Source: Nitrospirota bacterium
Lineage (GTDB): Bacteria > Nitrospirota > Thermodesulfovibrionia > SZUA-242
DNA: 36,649 bases
Direction of reading: 5' to 3'
Assembly (NCBI GenBank): GCA_027021335.1
Contig: JALUUO010000071.1
Coordinates: forward strand, 1 to 36,649
Of the stretch, positions 9,394-18,674 are shown in pieces. The notes beneath the pieces are model-generated. The model saw nothing but the letters and a program-made list of their open reading frames with translations, was not told where the DNA came from and made no database searches. A program made the position numbers and the translations under genes. Within the stretch, counting starts at the first letter, position 1, and each line of letters starts with the position of its first letter.

Positions 9394-9420
9394 TAAGAAA
9401 GTTGGTTCTTCTGCCGATAT
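9394..9420 (+). promoter_or_regulatory. Possible sigma-28-like promoter
   Basis: TAAG (9394-9397), 15 bp, then GCCGATAT (9413-9420), close to the FliA pattern TAAA-N15-GCCGATAA with one mismatch in each box. It lies about 110 bp upstream of the GAF-GGDEF gene, which would fit a motility-linked regulon. Chance occurrence cannot be excluded. Confidence 0.22.
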
Positions 9421-9530
9421 GTTACTGTTTGAGGATGTTTTGATTCTGTATTTTTATATGGTTGAACTTTTTTTATAAAACAGGAGCATCTGCCGATTAA
9501 AGAAGAAGACATTGCTGTCATAGTTTTTTT

Positions 9531-10760
9531 ATGGAACTGCCAATTCAAATAGAGGGGCTCAGCCCGGAGATCTTGGGTCTTATAGGTGCGGTTATCGCCG
9601 CCTTTATCATTTACCGCATTGGTGTTTCGGTGGGACGCGGAAAGGTTGTCTCCAATACCAAAACCGGTGGTAAAGTACAGCCGAGCCGGGACCAGCAGGT
9701 AAGAAGCCTGCAGGCAAAGGTCAATCATCTTAACACACTTAATTCACGCTACTTGTCGTTTATGCTGAATGTTCCCATTGCTGTAAAGCGTCTTAACGCA
9801 ACTTTTGATTTTGACGAGATAATTTCATCCGTAACAAGGCTGGTCCGCGACATAACAAATACGGATAATGTAGATATTTATGTATTTGACGAAAAAGAAA
9901 AACTTCTGAAAAAAAGCTTTAACAAGTCCGCGTTTCTACCGAACAACCCTGTCTCTTTTGCTTTGGGGCAAGGGCTTGTGGGCAAAGCCGGCCAGGACCG
10001 TATTGTAAAAACCGCAAGTTATTCTGATAATGAATTGTTAGAGACAGATGTGGATGCCAAAGCCCACAGTCAGAAAGAACCATGGATTGCAGCTCCTATT
10101 ATCTTTAATAACCGCCTGCTAGGAGTTATTTCTATAACCAAACCGGGACTGGCCATAGGAAACGAGGCTAACCTGCTTGTGATGATAGCGGATATAGCAG
10201 CTACGGCTCTTAACAACCAGGCATACCTGGGCGGGGCAAAACAGGAGGCCAGTACGGATCCTCTTACCGGTCTTTACAACCGGAGATACTTCTTTGATAA
10301 AGCTGAAGAAGCGGTAGAGCAGGCCATTTTGGATAGTACACCTGTATCAATCTTTCTTTTTGATATTGACAACTTTAAAATTTATAACGATGTAAACGGT
10401 CATCCGGAAGGAGATAAACTTCTTAAAGGGCTTGCCGCACTTGTACGCAAATCCACGCGTGATAACTCTGTGTTTGCCCGTTATGGAGGAGAAGAGTTTA
10501 TTGTGCTTCTACCGGGGATAACAAAAGAAGGCGCATATTCATATGCAGACAGGGTCAGGCAGACCATTGCCAAACACCCTTTTGATCACAGGGAAAAGCA
10601 GCCGCTTGGTATTCTTTCAATAAGCGGTGGAGTAGCCAGTTTTCCTCTGGATGGTTCATCTCTCCAGGAGACAATCAGGTTGGCCGACGAAGCGCTGTAC
10701 AAGGCAAAGGAAGCAGGCAGAAACAGGGTAGTCAAGCACGAACCGTTCACGTTTTCGTGA
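9531..10760 (+). CDS. Membrane-anchored GAF-GGDEF diguanylate cyclase
   Basis: A 409-residue protein with one N-terminal membrane helix (about 12-32), a basic linker, a GAF domain (about 75-235) and a GGDEF domain (about 240-405). The active site reads RYGGEEF (GGEEF at 319-323), and FDIDNFKIYND supplies the metal-binding Asp, so it should make c-di-GMP from GTP. The inhibitory I-site position, five residues before GGEEF, reads RDNS instead of RxxD, so product feedback may be lost. The ATG at 9531 follows a T-run with no ribosome site; a stop lies only three codons upstream in frame, so no earlier start is possible nearby. The gene ends 10 bp from the convergent leuA. Confidence 0.92.
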   Translation: MELPIQIEGLSPEILGLIGAVIAAFIIYRIGVSVGRGKVVSNTKTGGKVQPSRDQQVRSLQAKVNHLNTLNSRYLSFMLNVPIAVKRLNATFDFDEIISSVTRLVRDITNTDNVDIYVFDEKEKLLKKSFNKSAFLPNNPVSFALGQGLVGKAGQDRIVKTASYSDNELLETDVDAKAHSQKEPWIAAPIIFNNRLLGVISITKPGLAIGNEANLLVMIADIAATALNNQAYLGGAKQEASTDPLTGLYNRRYFFDKAEEAVEQAILDSTPVSIFLFDIDNFKIYNDVNGHPEGDKLLKGLAALVRKSTRDNSVFARYGGEEFIVLLPGITKEGAYSYADRVRQTIAKHPFDHREKQPLGILSISGGVASFPLDGSSLQETIRLADEALYKAKEAGRNRVVKHEPFTFS

Positions 10761-10770
10761 TTCTGCTGCG

Positions 10771-12282
10771 TTACAGTTTTTTCGAGGCCAGCTTGTTTAG
10801 AGCGGAGATGTATGCCTTGGCGGCAGCCACGATAATATCGGTATCGGCTCCATGTCCCCGCACAGTCTCTTCGTCCTGCTCAACCATAGCCACAACTTCC
10901 CCCAATGCGTCAGTGCCTCCTGTTATTCCTTTGACTTCGAACTTCAAGAGCTTGCTGCATGTTCCTGTTATTAAAGCTATGGCGCGGTAAGCAGCATCTA
11001 CCGGACCATCGCCGGTACTGGTTTTCTCCCGTATGCCTTCCGGTGTGGAGATTCTCACAAGAGCTTCAGGTTTTTTATCAAGACCGCTCGATACGTCTAA
11101 AGCCTCCAGGCGGTAAACTTCATAATCAGAGGTAAAAACCTCATCCGAGATAAGCGCTTCTATATCTTCATCAAAAATATCCTTCTTCCTGTCGGCCAGT
11201 TCTTTAAAGCGTACAAAAGCCTTTTCCAGGTCTTTTTCAGCAAGTTCGTAACCCAACTCTTGGAGCCTGGTTTTGAAAGCATGCCTGCCTGAGTGCTTGC
11301 CCAGCACAAGTTTCATCTTCGAAAAACCCACAGATTCGGGTGTAATTATTTCGTAGGTGCTGCGTTCTTTCAGAAGTCCGTCGGTATGAATGCCGGCTTC
11401 ATGGGCAAAGGCGTTGGCGCCGACAATAGCCTTGTTCGGCTGAACAGGTATCCCGGTTATTTTTGTGACCAACCGGCTCGCTCTTACAAATTCCCCGGCA
11501 TTAATGTCGGTATCTGCCTGAAAAAAATCTTTACGGGTTCTTAATGCCATTACAACCTCTTCCATCGAGCAGTTTCCCGCCCGTTCGCCGATACCGTTTA
11601 TTGTGCATTCGACTTGTCCGGCACCGCTTTGCACGGCTGCGAGCGAATTAGCAACGGCAAGGCCGAGGTCGTTATGGCAGTGCATCGAGATTGTTGTTTT
11701 CTCTATGCCTGAAACTTTTGTCTTTATTGCATGATTAATCTTTTCGAATTCCCAGGGCAGGGCGTATCCAACAGTGTCCGGCACATTTACGGTTGTGGCT
11801 CCGGCCTTAATAACAGCCGTCATGACATCGCATAAGTAATCGATATCTGTTCTGGTTGCGTCCATTGCCGAAAATTCAACATCATCCACGAAACTTTTGG
11901 CAAGCTGCACCATCTCGGCAGAACGTTTCAGTGCTTCTTGAGGGCTTATCCTGAACTGGTATTTTAAATGTATGTCTGACGTGGAATGAAAAACGTGTAT
12001 GCGCCGTTTCGGAGCTTCCTGCAGTGCCTTCCAGGCACTTTTTATATCTGCTTCTCGGGCGCGGGCCAAGCTGCATATAACAGGACCTTCCACTTCGCCT
12101 GCTACTGTTTTTACAGCTTCGAAATCACCTTTGGAACTGTATGCAAAGCCGGCTTCGATAACATCAACTCCCAGGCGTGCAAGCTGGCGCGCTATAACCA
12201 CCTTTTCATCTATATTCATACTGGCCCCGGGCGACTGCTCGCCGTCCCGCAGCGTAGTGTCCATAATTTGAATCGTTCTCAT
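10771..12282 (-). CDS. leuA: 2-isopropylmalate synthase
   Basis: A 503-residue enzyme that condenses acetyl-CoA with 2-oxoisovalerate, the first committed step of leucine synthesis. The catalytic TIM barrel starts with IMDTTLRDGEQSPG, carries the metal-binding SMHCHNDLGLA (HxH), and includes the GNCSMEEV region. The C-terminal LeuA regulatory domain, which binds leucine for feedback inhibition, is complete (SGLDKKPEALVRI to the end). The ATG at 12282 overlaps the pssA stop as ATGA and has AGGAGC upstream; 21 further upstream codons in frame are pssA shadow. It is the last gene of the ilvC-psd-pssA-leuA operon. Confidence 0.97.
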   Translation of the reverse strand: MRTIQIMDTTLRDGEQSPGASMNIDEKVVIARQLARLGVDVIEAGFAYSSKGDFEAVKTVAGEVEGPVICSLARAREADIKSAWKALQEAPKRRIHVFHSTSDIHLKYQFRISPQEALKRSAEMVQLAKSFVDDVEFSAMDATRTDIDYLCDVMTAVIKAGATTVNVPDTVGYALPWEFEKINHAIKTKVSGIEKTTISMHCHNDLGLAVANSLAAVQSGAGQVECTINGIGERAGNCSMEEVVMALRTRKDFFQADTDINAGEFVRASRLVTKITGIPVQPNKAIVGANAFAHEAGIHTDGLLKERSTYEIITPESVGFSKMKLVLGKHSGRHAFKTRLQELGYELAEKDLEKAFVRFKELADRKKDIFDEDIEALISDEVFTSDYEVYRLEALDVSSGLDKKPEALVRISTPEGIREKTSTGDGPVDAAYRAIALITGTCSKLLKFEVKGITGGTDALGEVVAMVEQDEETVRGHGADTDIIVAAAKAYISALNKLASKKL

Positions 12283-13001
12283 TTCGCAGCTCCTGCCTTC
12301 TTTATACCTTTGGAAGCAAGATAGACGCTTTCTACAATGCCCCACAGCATATATGTTATACCAAATACAAAAAGAACAACCGGCGGATGCACAATAATAA
12401 GCGCAACCACAATAACAAATACAACCAGAATCCAGAAGGGCTTTCGTTTCCTGAAATCGATCTCCTTAATCGCATGGTAACGGAATGTGCTCACCATAAG
12501 AATCGCCAACACAAAGGCCAGGAACAGAAACAGAACGTTTTTTTCCGGCCACTCAGCCCATATCTCATGGTAAAAAAGAACAGTTGTGGCTACTATTCCT
12601 GCCGCTCCTGGTATAGGCATTCCAGTAAAAGACTTGCTTTCTGCGGATCCCCTTTGAACATTGAAGCGAGCCAGGCGAAGAGCTCCGCAAACCACATATA
12701 AAAACGCCGCAGACCAGCCGATACGACCAAATGGAACAAGGCTCCAACTATATATTAATACTGCCGGAGCCACGCCAAAAGCTATGAGGTCTGACAGGGA
12801 ATCAAGCTCAATACCGAACCTGGAGGTGGTGTTTGTCAACCTTGCGACCCAGCCGTCCAGGCCGTCGAATATACCTGCAATAATAATAGCCCAGGCAGCT
12901 GACTCGTAATTTGCGTTAAAAGAGGCAAGCACGGAGAAAAAGCCAAAAAACATGCCGCAGAGCGTCAGTCCGTTTGGCAGTAGATATACCCCTTTTCTCA
13001 C
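12279..13001 (-). CDS. pssA: CDP-diacylglycerol--serine O-phosphatidyltransferase
   Basis: A 240-residue inner-membrane enzyme making phosphatidylserine from CDP-diacylglycerol and serine. The CDP-alcohol phosphotransferase signature D-x2-DG-x2-AR-x8-G-x3-D-x3-D is complete, from FDGLDGWVARL through SRFGIELDSLSD. Several hydrophobic helices follow, ending in a basic tail. The start is GTG at 13001, overlapping the psd stop as GTGA; the stop overlaps leuA as ATGA. Its product is decarboxylated by the protein of the gene just upstream. Confidence 0.96.
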   Translation of the reverse strand: MRKGVYLLPNGLTLCGMFFGFFSVLASFNANYESAAWAIIIAGIFDGLDGWVARLTNTTSRFGIELDSLSDLIAFGVAPAVLIYSWSLVPFGRIGWSAAFLYVVCGALRLARFNVQRGSAESKSFTGMPIPGAAGIVATTVLFYHEIWAEWPEKNVLFLFLAFVLAILMVSTFRYHAIKEIDFRKRKPFWILVVFVIVVALIIVHPPVVLFVFGITYMLWGIVESVYLASKGIKKAGAAK

Positions 13002-13644
13002 CCCTTATTCCTCAAGTTAACTGCTCCGAGTATGGTTTCTCCTGCAGTGACACGGTCGTTAACCGCGACAGAGATACTTGTGCCTTTGGGGAGATATATG
13101 TCCAGTCGTGAGCCGAACTTAATCACACCGTATCGTTCTCCTCTTTTGAGCTGATCACCAGGTTTTACCCGGCAGACGGCTCTTCTTGCCAGAAAACCCG
13201 CTACCTGCCGCACTAAAATTCTGCCCAAATCCCCTTCCATCACCATGTTTATGTGTTCGTTGGCAAGCGAGGCCTCCTCCTTGAACGCCGCCATGAACTT
13301 ACCCGGCACATGAACCACATCCAGAACCACGCCGTCCATCGGAGCCCGATTGACATGTACATTAAAAGGTGACATGAATACAGAGATCATTACCGTGTCC
13401 GCTTTAAGGTACCGGTCTTCGTAGACTTCTTTAACTAAAACCACCTCACCGTCTGCCGGTGAGACAAAAACTCCGGCATCCTGCGGAACCATGCGTTCAG
13501 GATCCCGGAAGAAAAACAACATAAAACAGAGAAGCAAAACAGGAAAAATGGACAGCCATGGTCTAAGCACGACACCCGTGGCAATAGCCAGCAGTGCAAA
13601 CACGACAACAAACGGCCAGCCCTCCGGGGCTATCATAAATTTCA

Positions 13645-13645
<1 letters not shown>
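12998..13645 (-). CDS. psd: Phosphatidylserine decarboxylase proenzyme, short form
   Basis: A 215-residue pyruvoyl-dependent decarboxylase that converts phosphatidylserine to phosphatidylethanolamine in the inner membrane. It has two N-terminal hydrophobic segments (WPFVVVFALLAIATGVV and LSIFPVLLLCFMLFFF), FVSPADGEV, and the MSPFNVHVNRAP motif. Self-cleavage would occur at Gly-Ser in IKFGSRLD, with Ser 179 forming the pyruvoyl group. Its length fits the archaeal-type short family rather than the E. coli long form. The GTG start at 13645 shares one base with the ilvC stop; an ATG three codons later is possible. It is coupled to pssA downstream. Confidence 0.95.
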
Positions 13646-14676
<1,031 letters not shown>

Positions 14677-14750
14677 TTAAGTAGTTCAAATTATTGTAAT
14701 GCAAAACGTTCGCATCGTTAAACCTATCTAGTATACAGAATAAAGCGTAC

Positions 14751-14789
14751 AAAAACCGAGCGATCCCGGTCTTCAGGGGCTTGGCCCCT
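14751..14789 (-). promoter_or_regulatory. Attenuator-like hairpin pair in the ilvC leader
   Basis: Reading the minus strand, hairpin AGGGGC-CAA-GCCCCT (14789-14775) is followed by ACCGGG-ATCG-CTCGGT and a five-T run (14770-14751), a small intrinsic-terminator shape. It would lie between the candidate ilvC start site near 14803 and the gene. No leader peptide with branched-chain codons and no T-box core sequence was seen. Confidence 0.35.
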
Positions 14790-14818
14790 TGACTTATGAC
14801 AACTAAATTGATTATATA
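14789..14818 (+). promoter_or_regulatory. Candidate acsB promoter
   Basis: TTGACT (14789-14794), 18 bp, TATATA (14813-14818). Transcription would start near 14825, giving a leader of about 80 bases that includes a perfect palindrome TCATAATTATGA (14858-14869). Confidence 0.5.
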
Positions 14819-14840
14819 TACTTCCTTTAGCCGATAACAA
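14811..14840 (-). promoter_or_regulatory. Candidate ilvC operon promoter
   Basis: On the minus strand TTGTTA (14840-14835), 18 bp, TATAAT (14816-14811). It overlaps the -10 of the divergent acsB promoter, so the two could compete. Confidence 0.4.
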
Positions 14841-14903
14841 TCAGCCCGTTTTAAGTCTCATAATTATGATCCAAATAACGGATATTTTAAGGAGGATTCA
14901 CAT

Positions 14904-17105
14904 ATGTCTAAATTTATAGCCTCTGCTACTATACGCGCATCCCACGAGATGGTTACGCGGGCCGAGGAGTTGCTCAACAAGACTATTGCAGAAAAAGGAG
15001 AGGATTTAGAGTTCGAATTCCCTGACACCGCTTTCCAGCTCCCAATGATAAATGCTATGACCGGTTACCAGATAAAAACCCTTGGTCAGATGAAGGAGGG
15101 AATAAGATTTGCCAAGGAACTTCTGACGGAAGAGCCTTTGGATGAATCTTGGAAGCCTTATCTTGGTGAAGCTCTGGATGCCGGAATGGCCACGCTTTTT
15201 GCACAAGAGATATGGCTTGCCCTTCGGTATATCGCCGGGCTTGAGCCTGTCAAGGATGATGATCTGGGTATTACATATAATGGATTTATTACCGACACCA
15301 TACAGAGAAACCTGGGTATTCAACTTGTAGACGGCACAATGCCGGGTTTTGCAGCAATTATCGGTCCGGCTCCTTCAGACGAAATTGCGGAAAAAATAGT
15401 CAAGGAGCTTCAGGAAAAAAATATCCTTATATTTCTTTCAGGCGCTAATGCTGAAGGCAATTCTGTGACCAAACAGCTTGTAAGGCGTGGTGTACAGCTT
15501 GGCTGGGATACCAGGATCGTGCCTCTTGGGCCGGACACCGAGCATACGCTATATGCCCTGAACTGGGCTATCAGAGCCGCTCTTATATTTGGTGGTCTGA
15601 AGGCAGGAAATTTTAAAGAGATTTTGAAATATACCAAGGACAGGGTTTTCGCGTTCGCACTTGGCCTTGGCGGGTTGGATGAACTAAAGTGGGCCACAGG
15701 AGCTGGAGCCATAAACATGGGTTTTCCGGCAATCTGTGATACTGATGTTCCCGTTATACACCCTACAGGTGTCTGCACCTACGAAGAGGTCGATAAAGAA
15801 TTAGATCCCGATAAGATTGTGCAGAAAGCCATAGAGGTCAGAGGTCTTAAAATCACTGTTGAAAAGCCGCCGATTCCGGTCTCGTACGGACCTGCGTTCG
15901 AAGGTGAACGAATTCGCAAGGATGACACATTCATAGAGTTCGGTGGTCAACGGACTCCTGCTTTTGAGTGGGTTAGGATGAGAGAGCTTGATGAGATTGA
16001 GGACAACAAGGTAACGATAATCGGTACTGACTGGGAAAAACGTTTTGAAGCTGGTGGAAAGATGCCTTTAGGTATTGTGATTGACGTGGCCGGCCGTAAG
16101 ATGCAGAAAGATTTCGAGGCGGTAATCGAACGGAAAATTCACCACAATCTGAACGAGGCCCAGGGGATATGGCATATGGGACAGCGTGACATTAACTGGA
16201 TGAGAATCAGCAATAATGCCAAAAAGGATGGATTTACCCTTAAACATATGGGTGACATCCAGAACGCCATGTTTCACAACAGATTCAAGTCTATTGTAGA
16301 CAAGGTGCAGGTCACGCTTTACGTGGATGAGGAAGATGTGCTTAAAGTTCAGGAGGATGCAAGAGCGGCTTACAAAGAGAGGGACATGCGGCTCGGAAAC
16401 CTGACTGACGACTCTGTGGATACCTTCTACTCCTGCCTGCTATGCCAGTCGTTTGCTCCAAGCCATACATGTGTTATCACTCCAGAGCGTCTGGGCTTAT
16501 GCGGCGCCTACAACTGGCTTGACGGTAAGGCCGCCTACGAGATAGATCCGACAGGCGGAAACCAGCCGATTCCTAAGGGCGAGGTTCTGGACGAGTCCAA
16601 AGGACGCTGGTCCGGAGTGGATGAATATATACTGAAATCCACAGGTGGTGCTGTTGAGACCATGAACGCCTATACGATAATGGATAATCCCATGACCTCC
16701 TGCGGATGTTTCGAGGTTATATGTGCGATTCTGCCTGAAGCAAACGGGGTTATGCTTGTAAATCGTGGTTTTGCCGATATGACACCTATCGGTATGAAGT
16801 TCTCAACACTTGCCGGAACCGTGGGCGGGGGGTTGCAAACACCGGGCTTTATGGGTATAGGCAGGAATTTTGTTACAAGCAAAAAGTTTCTTTACGGCGA
16901 CGGCGGTCTCAGGCGTATAGTTTGGATGACAAAGGCGCTCAAAGAGGGCCTGAAAGATTCTTTTAATGCTATGGCTGCGAAAAACGGAGTGCCTGATCTG
17001 CTGGATAAAATAGCGGATGAAACCATTGCCACTGACTCTGAAAAGCTTGTTGAGTTTCTCACCTCAGTTGGTCACCCGGCTCTGGAAATGGAGCCTATGC
17101 TTTAA
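14904..17105 (+). CDS. acsB: Acetyl-CoA synthase (CODH/ACS beta subunit)
   Basis: A 733-residue cytoplasmic enzyme that joins CO, a methyl group from the corrinoid protein, and CoA to acetyl-CoA in the Wood-Ljungdahl pathway (or splits acetyl-CoA in reverse). The A-cluster ligands are complete: Cys 511, 514, 523 and 533 (C-x2-C-x8-C-x9-C in YSCLLCQSFAPSHTC...LGLC) for the 4Fe-4S cluster and C600-G601-C602 for the distal nickel. These sit exactly five residues later than the known Moorella positions 506/509/518/528 and 595/597. The N-terminal domain that meets CODH is present, so this is the full bacterial form, not the shorter archaeal CdhC. An AAGGAGGA site precedes the ATG. It has its own promoter and terminator, and no acsA, C, D or E lies in the window. 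Confidence 0.97.
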   Translation: MSKFIASATIRASHEMVTRAEELLNKTIAEKGEDLEFEFPDTAFQLPMINAMTGYQIKTLGQMKEGIRFAKELLTEEPLDESWKPYLGEALDAGMATLFAQEIWLALRYIAGLEPVKDDDLGITYNGFITDTIQRNLGIQLVDGTMPGFAAIIGPAPSDEIAEKIVKELQEKNILIFLSGANAEGNSVTKQLVRRGVQLGWDTRIVPLGPDTEHTLYALNWAIRAALIFGGLKAGNFKEILKYTKDRVFAFALGLGGLDELKWATGAGAINMGFPAICDTDVPVIHPTGVCTYEEVDKELDPDKIVQKAIEVRGLKITVEKPPIPVSYGPAFEGERIRKDDTFIEFGGQRTPAFEWVRMRELDEIEDNKVTIIGTDWEKRFEAGGKMPLGIVIDVAGRKMQKDFEAVIERKIHHNLNEAQGIWHMGQRDINWMRISNNAKKDGFTLKHMGDIQNAMFHNRFKSIVDKVQVTLYVDEEDVLKVQEDARAAYKERDMRLGNLTDDSVDTFYSCLLCQSFAPSHTCVITPERLGLCGAYNWLDGKAAYEIDPTGGNQPIPKGEVLDESKGRWSGVDEYILKSTGGAVETMNAYTIMDNPMTSCGCFEVICAILPEANGVMLVNRGFADMTPIGMKFSTLAGTVGGGLQTPGFMGIGRNFVTSKKFLYGDGGLRRIVWMTKALKEGLKDSFNAMAAKNGVPDLLDKIADETIATDSEKLVEFLTSVGHPALEMEPML

Positions 17106-17141
17106 AACCAGTCTAAAACTGCTGACAAAGGGGCCGAATGT

Positions 17142-17184
17142 GAAGGGCGAAGGGTGTTTTTTTAAAAAACCTTTCGCCCTTTTA
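17142..17184 (+). terminator. Rho-independent terminator after acsB
   Basis: A long imperfect hairpin pairs GAAGGGCGAA with TTCGCCCTTT, extended by GGT-T7 against A6-CC, and ends in TTTTATTT. It lies about 40 bp after the acsB stop. Confidence 0.8.
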
Positions 17185-17259
17185 TTTGCTCATGTCTGCC
17201 TGTTTTCATTGCCTGGTTTGGTTTTAATATCCCGTTTCTTGCAGTGTGAATTTTTTATC

Positions 17260-17289
17260 TTGCCCACCTGTAGCAGTCTGGGCTATAAT
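17260..17289 (+). promoter_or_regulatory. Candidate promoter of the receiver-PAS gene
   Basis: TTGCCC (17260-17265), 18 bp, TATAAT (17284-17289). The ATG at 17298 is 8 bases after the -10 box, so the mRNA would begin at or just before the start codon. No ribosome site is present. Confidence 0.45.
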
Positions 17290-17297
17290 GCGTCAAT

Positions 17298-18284
17298 ATG
17301 CTGATACTTCTTGTAGATGACAATGAAATGTCCCGGGCCGTTTTAAAAAAGATACTTGAGATATCAGGCTACGAGACTGTTTGCGCATCAGACGGAGATG
17401 AGGGCTTGATGTTGGCCAGACAGCACAGGCCTGACCTGGTAATTTCAGACATAATGATGCCGTTATCCGATGGTTACCAGTTTTGCAGAAACATGCGCAT
17501 GGATCCCACTCTTAAGGATACTCCCTTTGTTTTCTATTCGGCGGCTTTTACATCGGCTAAGGACGTGGATTTCGCTTATGATTTAGGCGCCACGCGTTTT
17601 ATACAGAAACCTCAGAGCCCTAAGAAGATACTGGAGCTTGTGGAAGAGCTGCTTTCTTCCAGGACGGAAAGCAGGTTTGATGGTCCGCCTTCCGAGTCGC
17701 TTATGGAACCGTCATTCCTGAAGCTGCACAGCCAGCGCGTAATTCAGAAGTTGGAAGAAAAAGTGGCTGAGCTCGAGCAGACACACGCCTTTCTGGAAAC
17801 TGTTCTGGACAGTATGGCCGAAGGCCTGATCGTAATCAGTAAAGACTATACCGTGCTTGATGCCAACTATGCGGCATGTACCCTTTTAAAACTCTCAAAA
17901 GAAGAGATAGTAGGCAAGAACTGTTACAACCTTTTGCACGGGCTCCAAAAGCCATGCAGCGCTGCCACTGCTGTCTGCCCGTTTCCACATGTATTCGAGG
18001 AGGGGAGGGCTACGGAGACAACCTATACTCACACCATACCCTGTGAGGGGCATATTCTTGAAGTCGTAGCCTCACCTGTTCGTGATTCAAAAGATAAAAT
18101 CACCTGCATGGTGCAGATAATAAGAGATGTGACTGAGCGCACAAAGCTCGAGGAAGAGGTGAACAACCGGATAAAAGAGCTTGAAGATTTCTATGATGCC
18201 TCAGTAGAAAAAGAACTAAGGCTCATAGAGCTCGAAAAGTATGTTGAAAATATTAAGAATAAAAAGCCGCAGCCGGAGGGGTGA
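17298..18284 (+). CDS. Receiver-PAS protein without output domain
   Basis: A 328-residue soluble signalling protein. A CheY-like receiver (1-122) has the acidic pair in LLVDDNEMS, acceptor Asp in DLVISDIMMP, and Lys in RFIQKPQSP. A coiled coil links it to a PAS domain (about 165-285), which carries cysteines in CYNLLHGLQKPCSAATAVCPF, a redox- or cofactor-type PAS variant. A second coiled coil (EELNNRIKELEDFYDAS-like) closes the protein. There is no kinase, GGDEF or DNA-binding domain, so it should act as a phospho-regulated partner of another protein. It stands alone after acsB; convergent with vanZ. Confidence 0.88.
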   Translation: MLILLVDDNEMSRAVLKKILEISGYETVCASDGDEGLMLARQHRPDLVISDIMMPLSDGYQFCRNMRMDPTLKDTPFVFYSAAFTSAKDVDFAYDLGATRFIQKPQSPKKILELVEELLSSRTESRFDGPPSESLMEPSFLKLHSQRVIQKLEEKVAELEQTHAFLETVLDSMAEGLIVISKDYTVLDANYAACTLLKLSKEEIVGKNCYNLLHGLQKPCSAATAVCPFPHVFEEGRATETTYTHTIPCEGHILEVVASPVRDSKDKITCMVQIIRDVTERTKLEEEVNNRIKELEDFYDASVEKELRLIELEKYVENIKNKKPQPEG

Positions 18285-18329
18285 AGCATCCAGGCTTTTT
18301 ATACATGTACATAAATTCTTTATATGGCC

Positions 18330-18653
18330 TTATTTATGTATGGCAACACTGCTGACTTTTGTGGAGTACCAAAAAAAGACGATCATTACACCAACGCAGT
18401 TAAACAAAATGTCTAAAAGCGAAAAACTGCGCCACTCGATAAAGTACTGTACAACTTCCATAAAAAGACCCAATGTCACGCTGAAAAGCGCAGCCGTCCG
18501 AATCCTTTTTATCCAGCGGTAGTACAAAAAAGTTGTAACAGCATACATGACCAGGTGGACCAGCTTGTCGGTCTGTCCGGCATCTATGCCTGATGAAACA
18601 GGCCAAACAGAAAGCAGTACAACGATAACAGTCCAAGCAGTTGCAAAAAACAT
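18330..18653 (-). CDS. VanZ-like membrane protein
   Basis: A 107-residue polytopic protein of about four helices with VanZ-family motifs: DKLVHLVMYAVTTFLYYRW, where the DK-x2-H pattern is typical, and GLFMEVVQYFIEWRSFSLLDILFNCVG. VanZ itself gives low-level teicoplanin resistance, but most small VanZ-like proteins have no known function. It starts 21 bp after the bioD stop on the same strand, so it is probably the third gene of the SDR-bioD operon. There is no obvious link to biotin. Only a weak ribosome site (GATAAG) is seen. Confidence 0.8.
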   Translation of the reverse strand: MFFATAWTVIVVLLSVWPVSSGIDAGQTDKLVHLVMYAVTTFLYYRWIKRIRTAALFSVTLGLFMEVVQYFIEWRSFSLLDILFNCVGVMIVFFWYSTKVSSVAIHK

Positions 18654-18674
18654 CTTATCTTATTCTACCTGCAA

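Noticed and set aside
10737-10759. Hairpin CACGAA...TTCGTG as a terminator between the GGDEF gene and leuA
   Set aside because: Six-bp stem with an 11-base loop and no T-run on either strand.
14751-14789. T-box or ilv leader peptide
   Set aside because: No T-box AGGGTGG-type core and no start codon with a run of Leu, Ile or Val codons; only hairpins remain.
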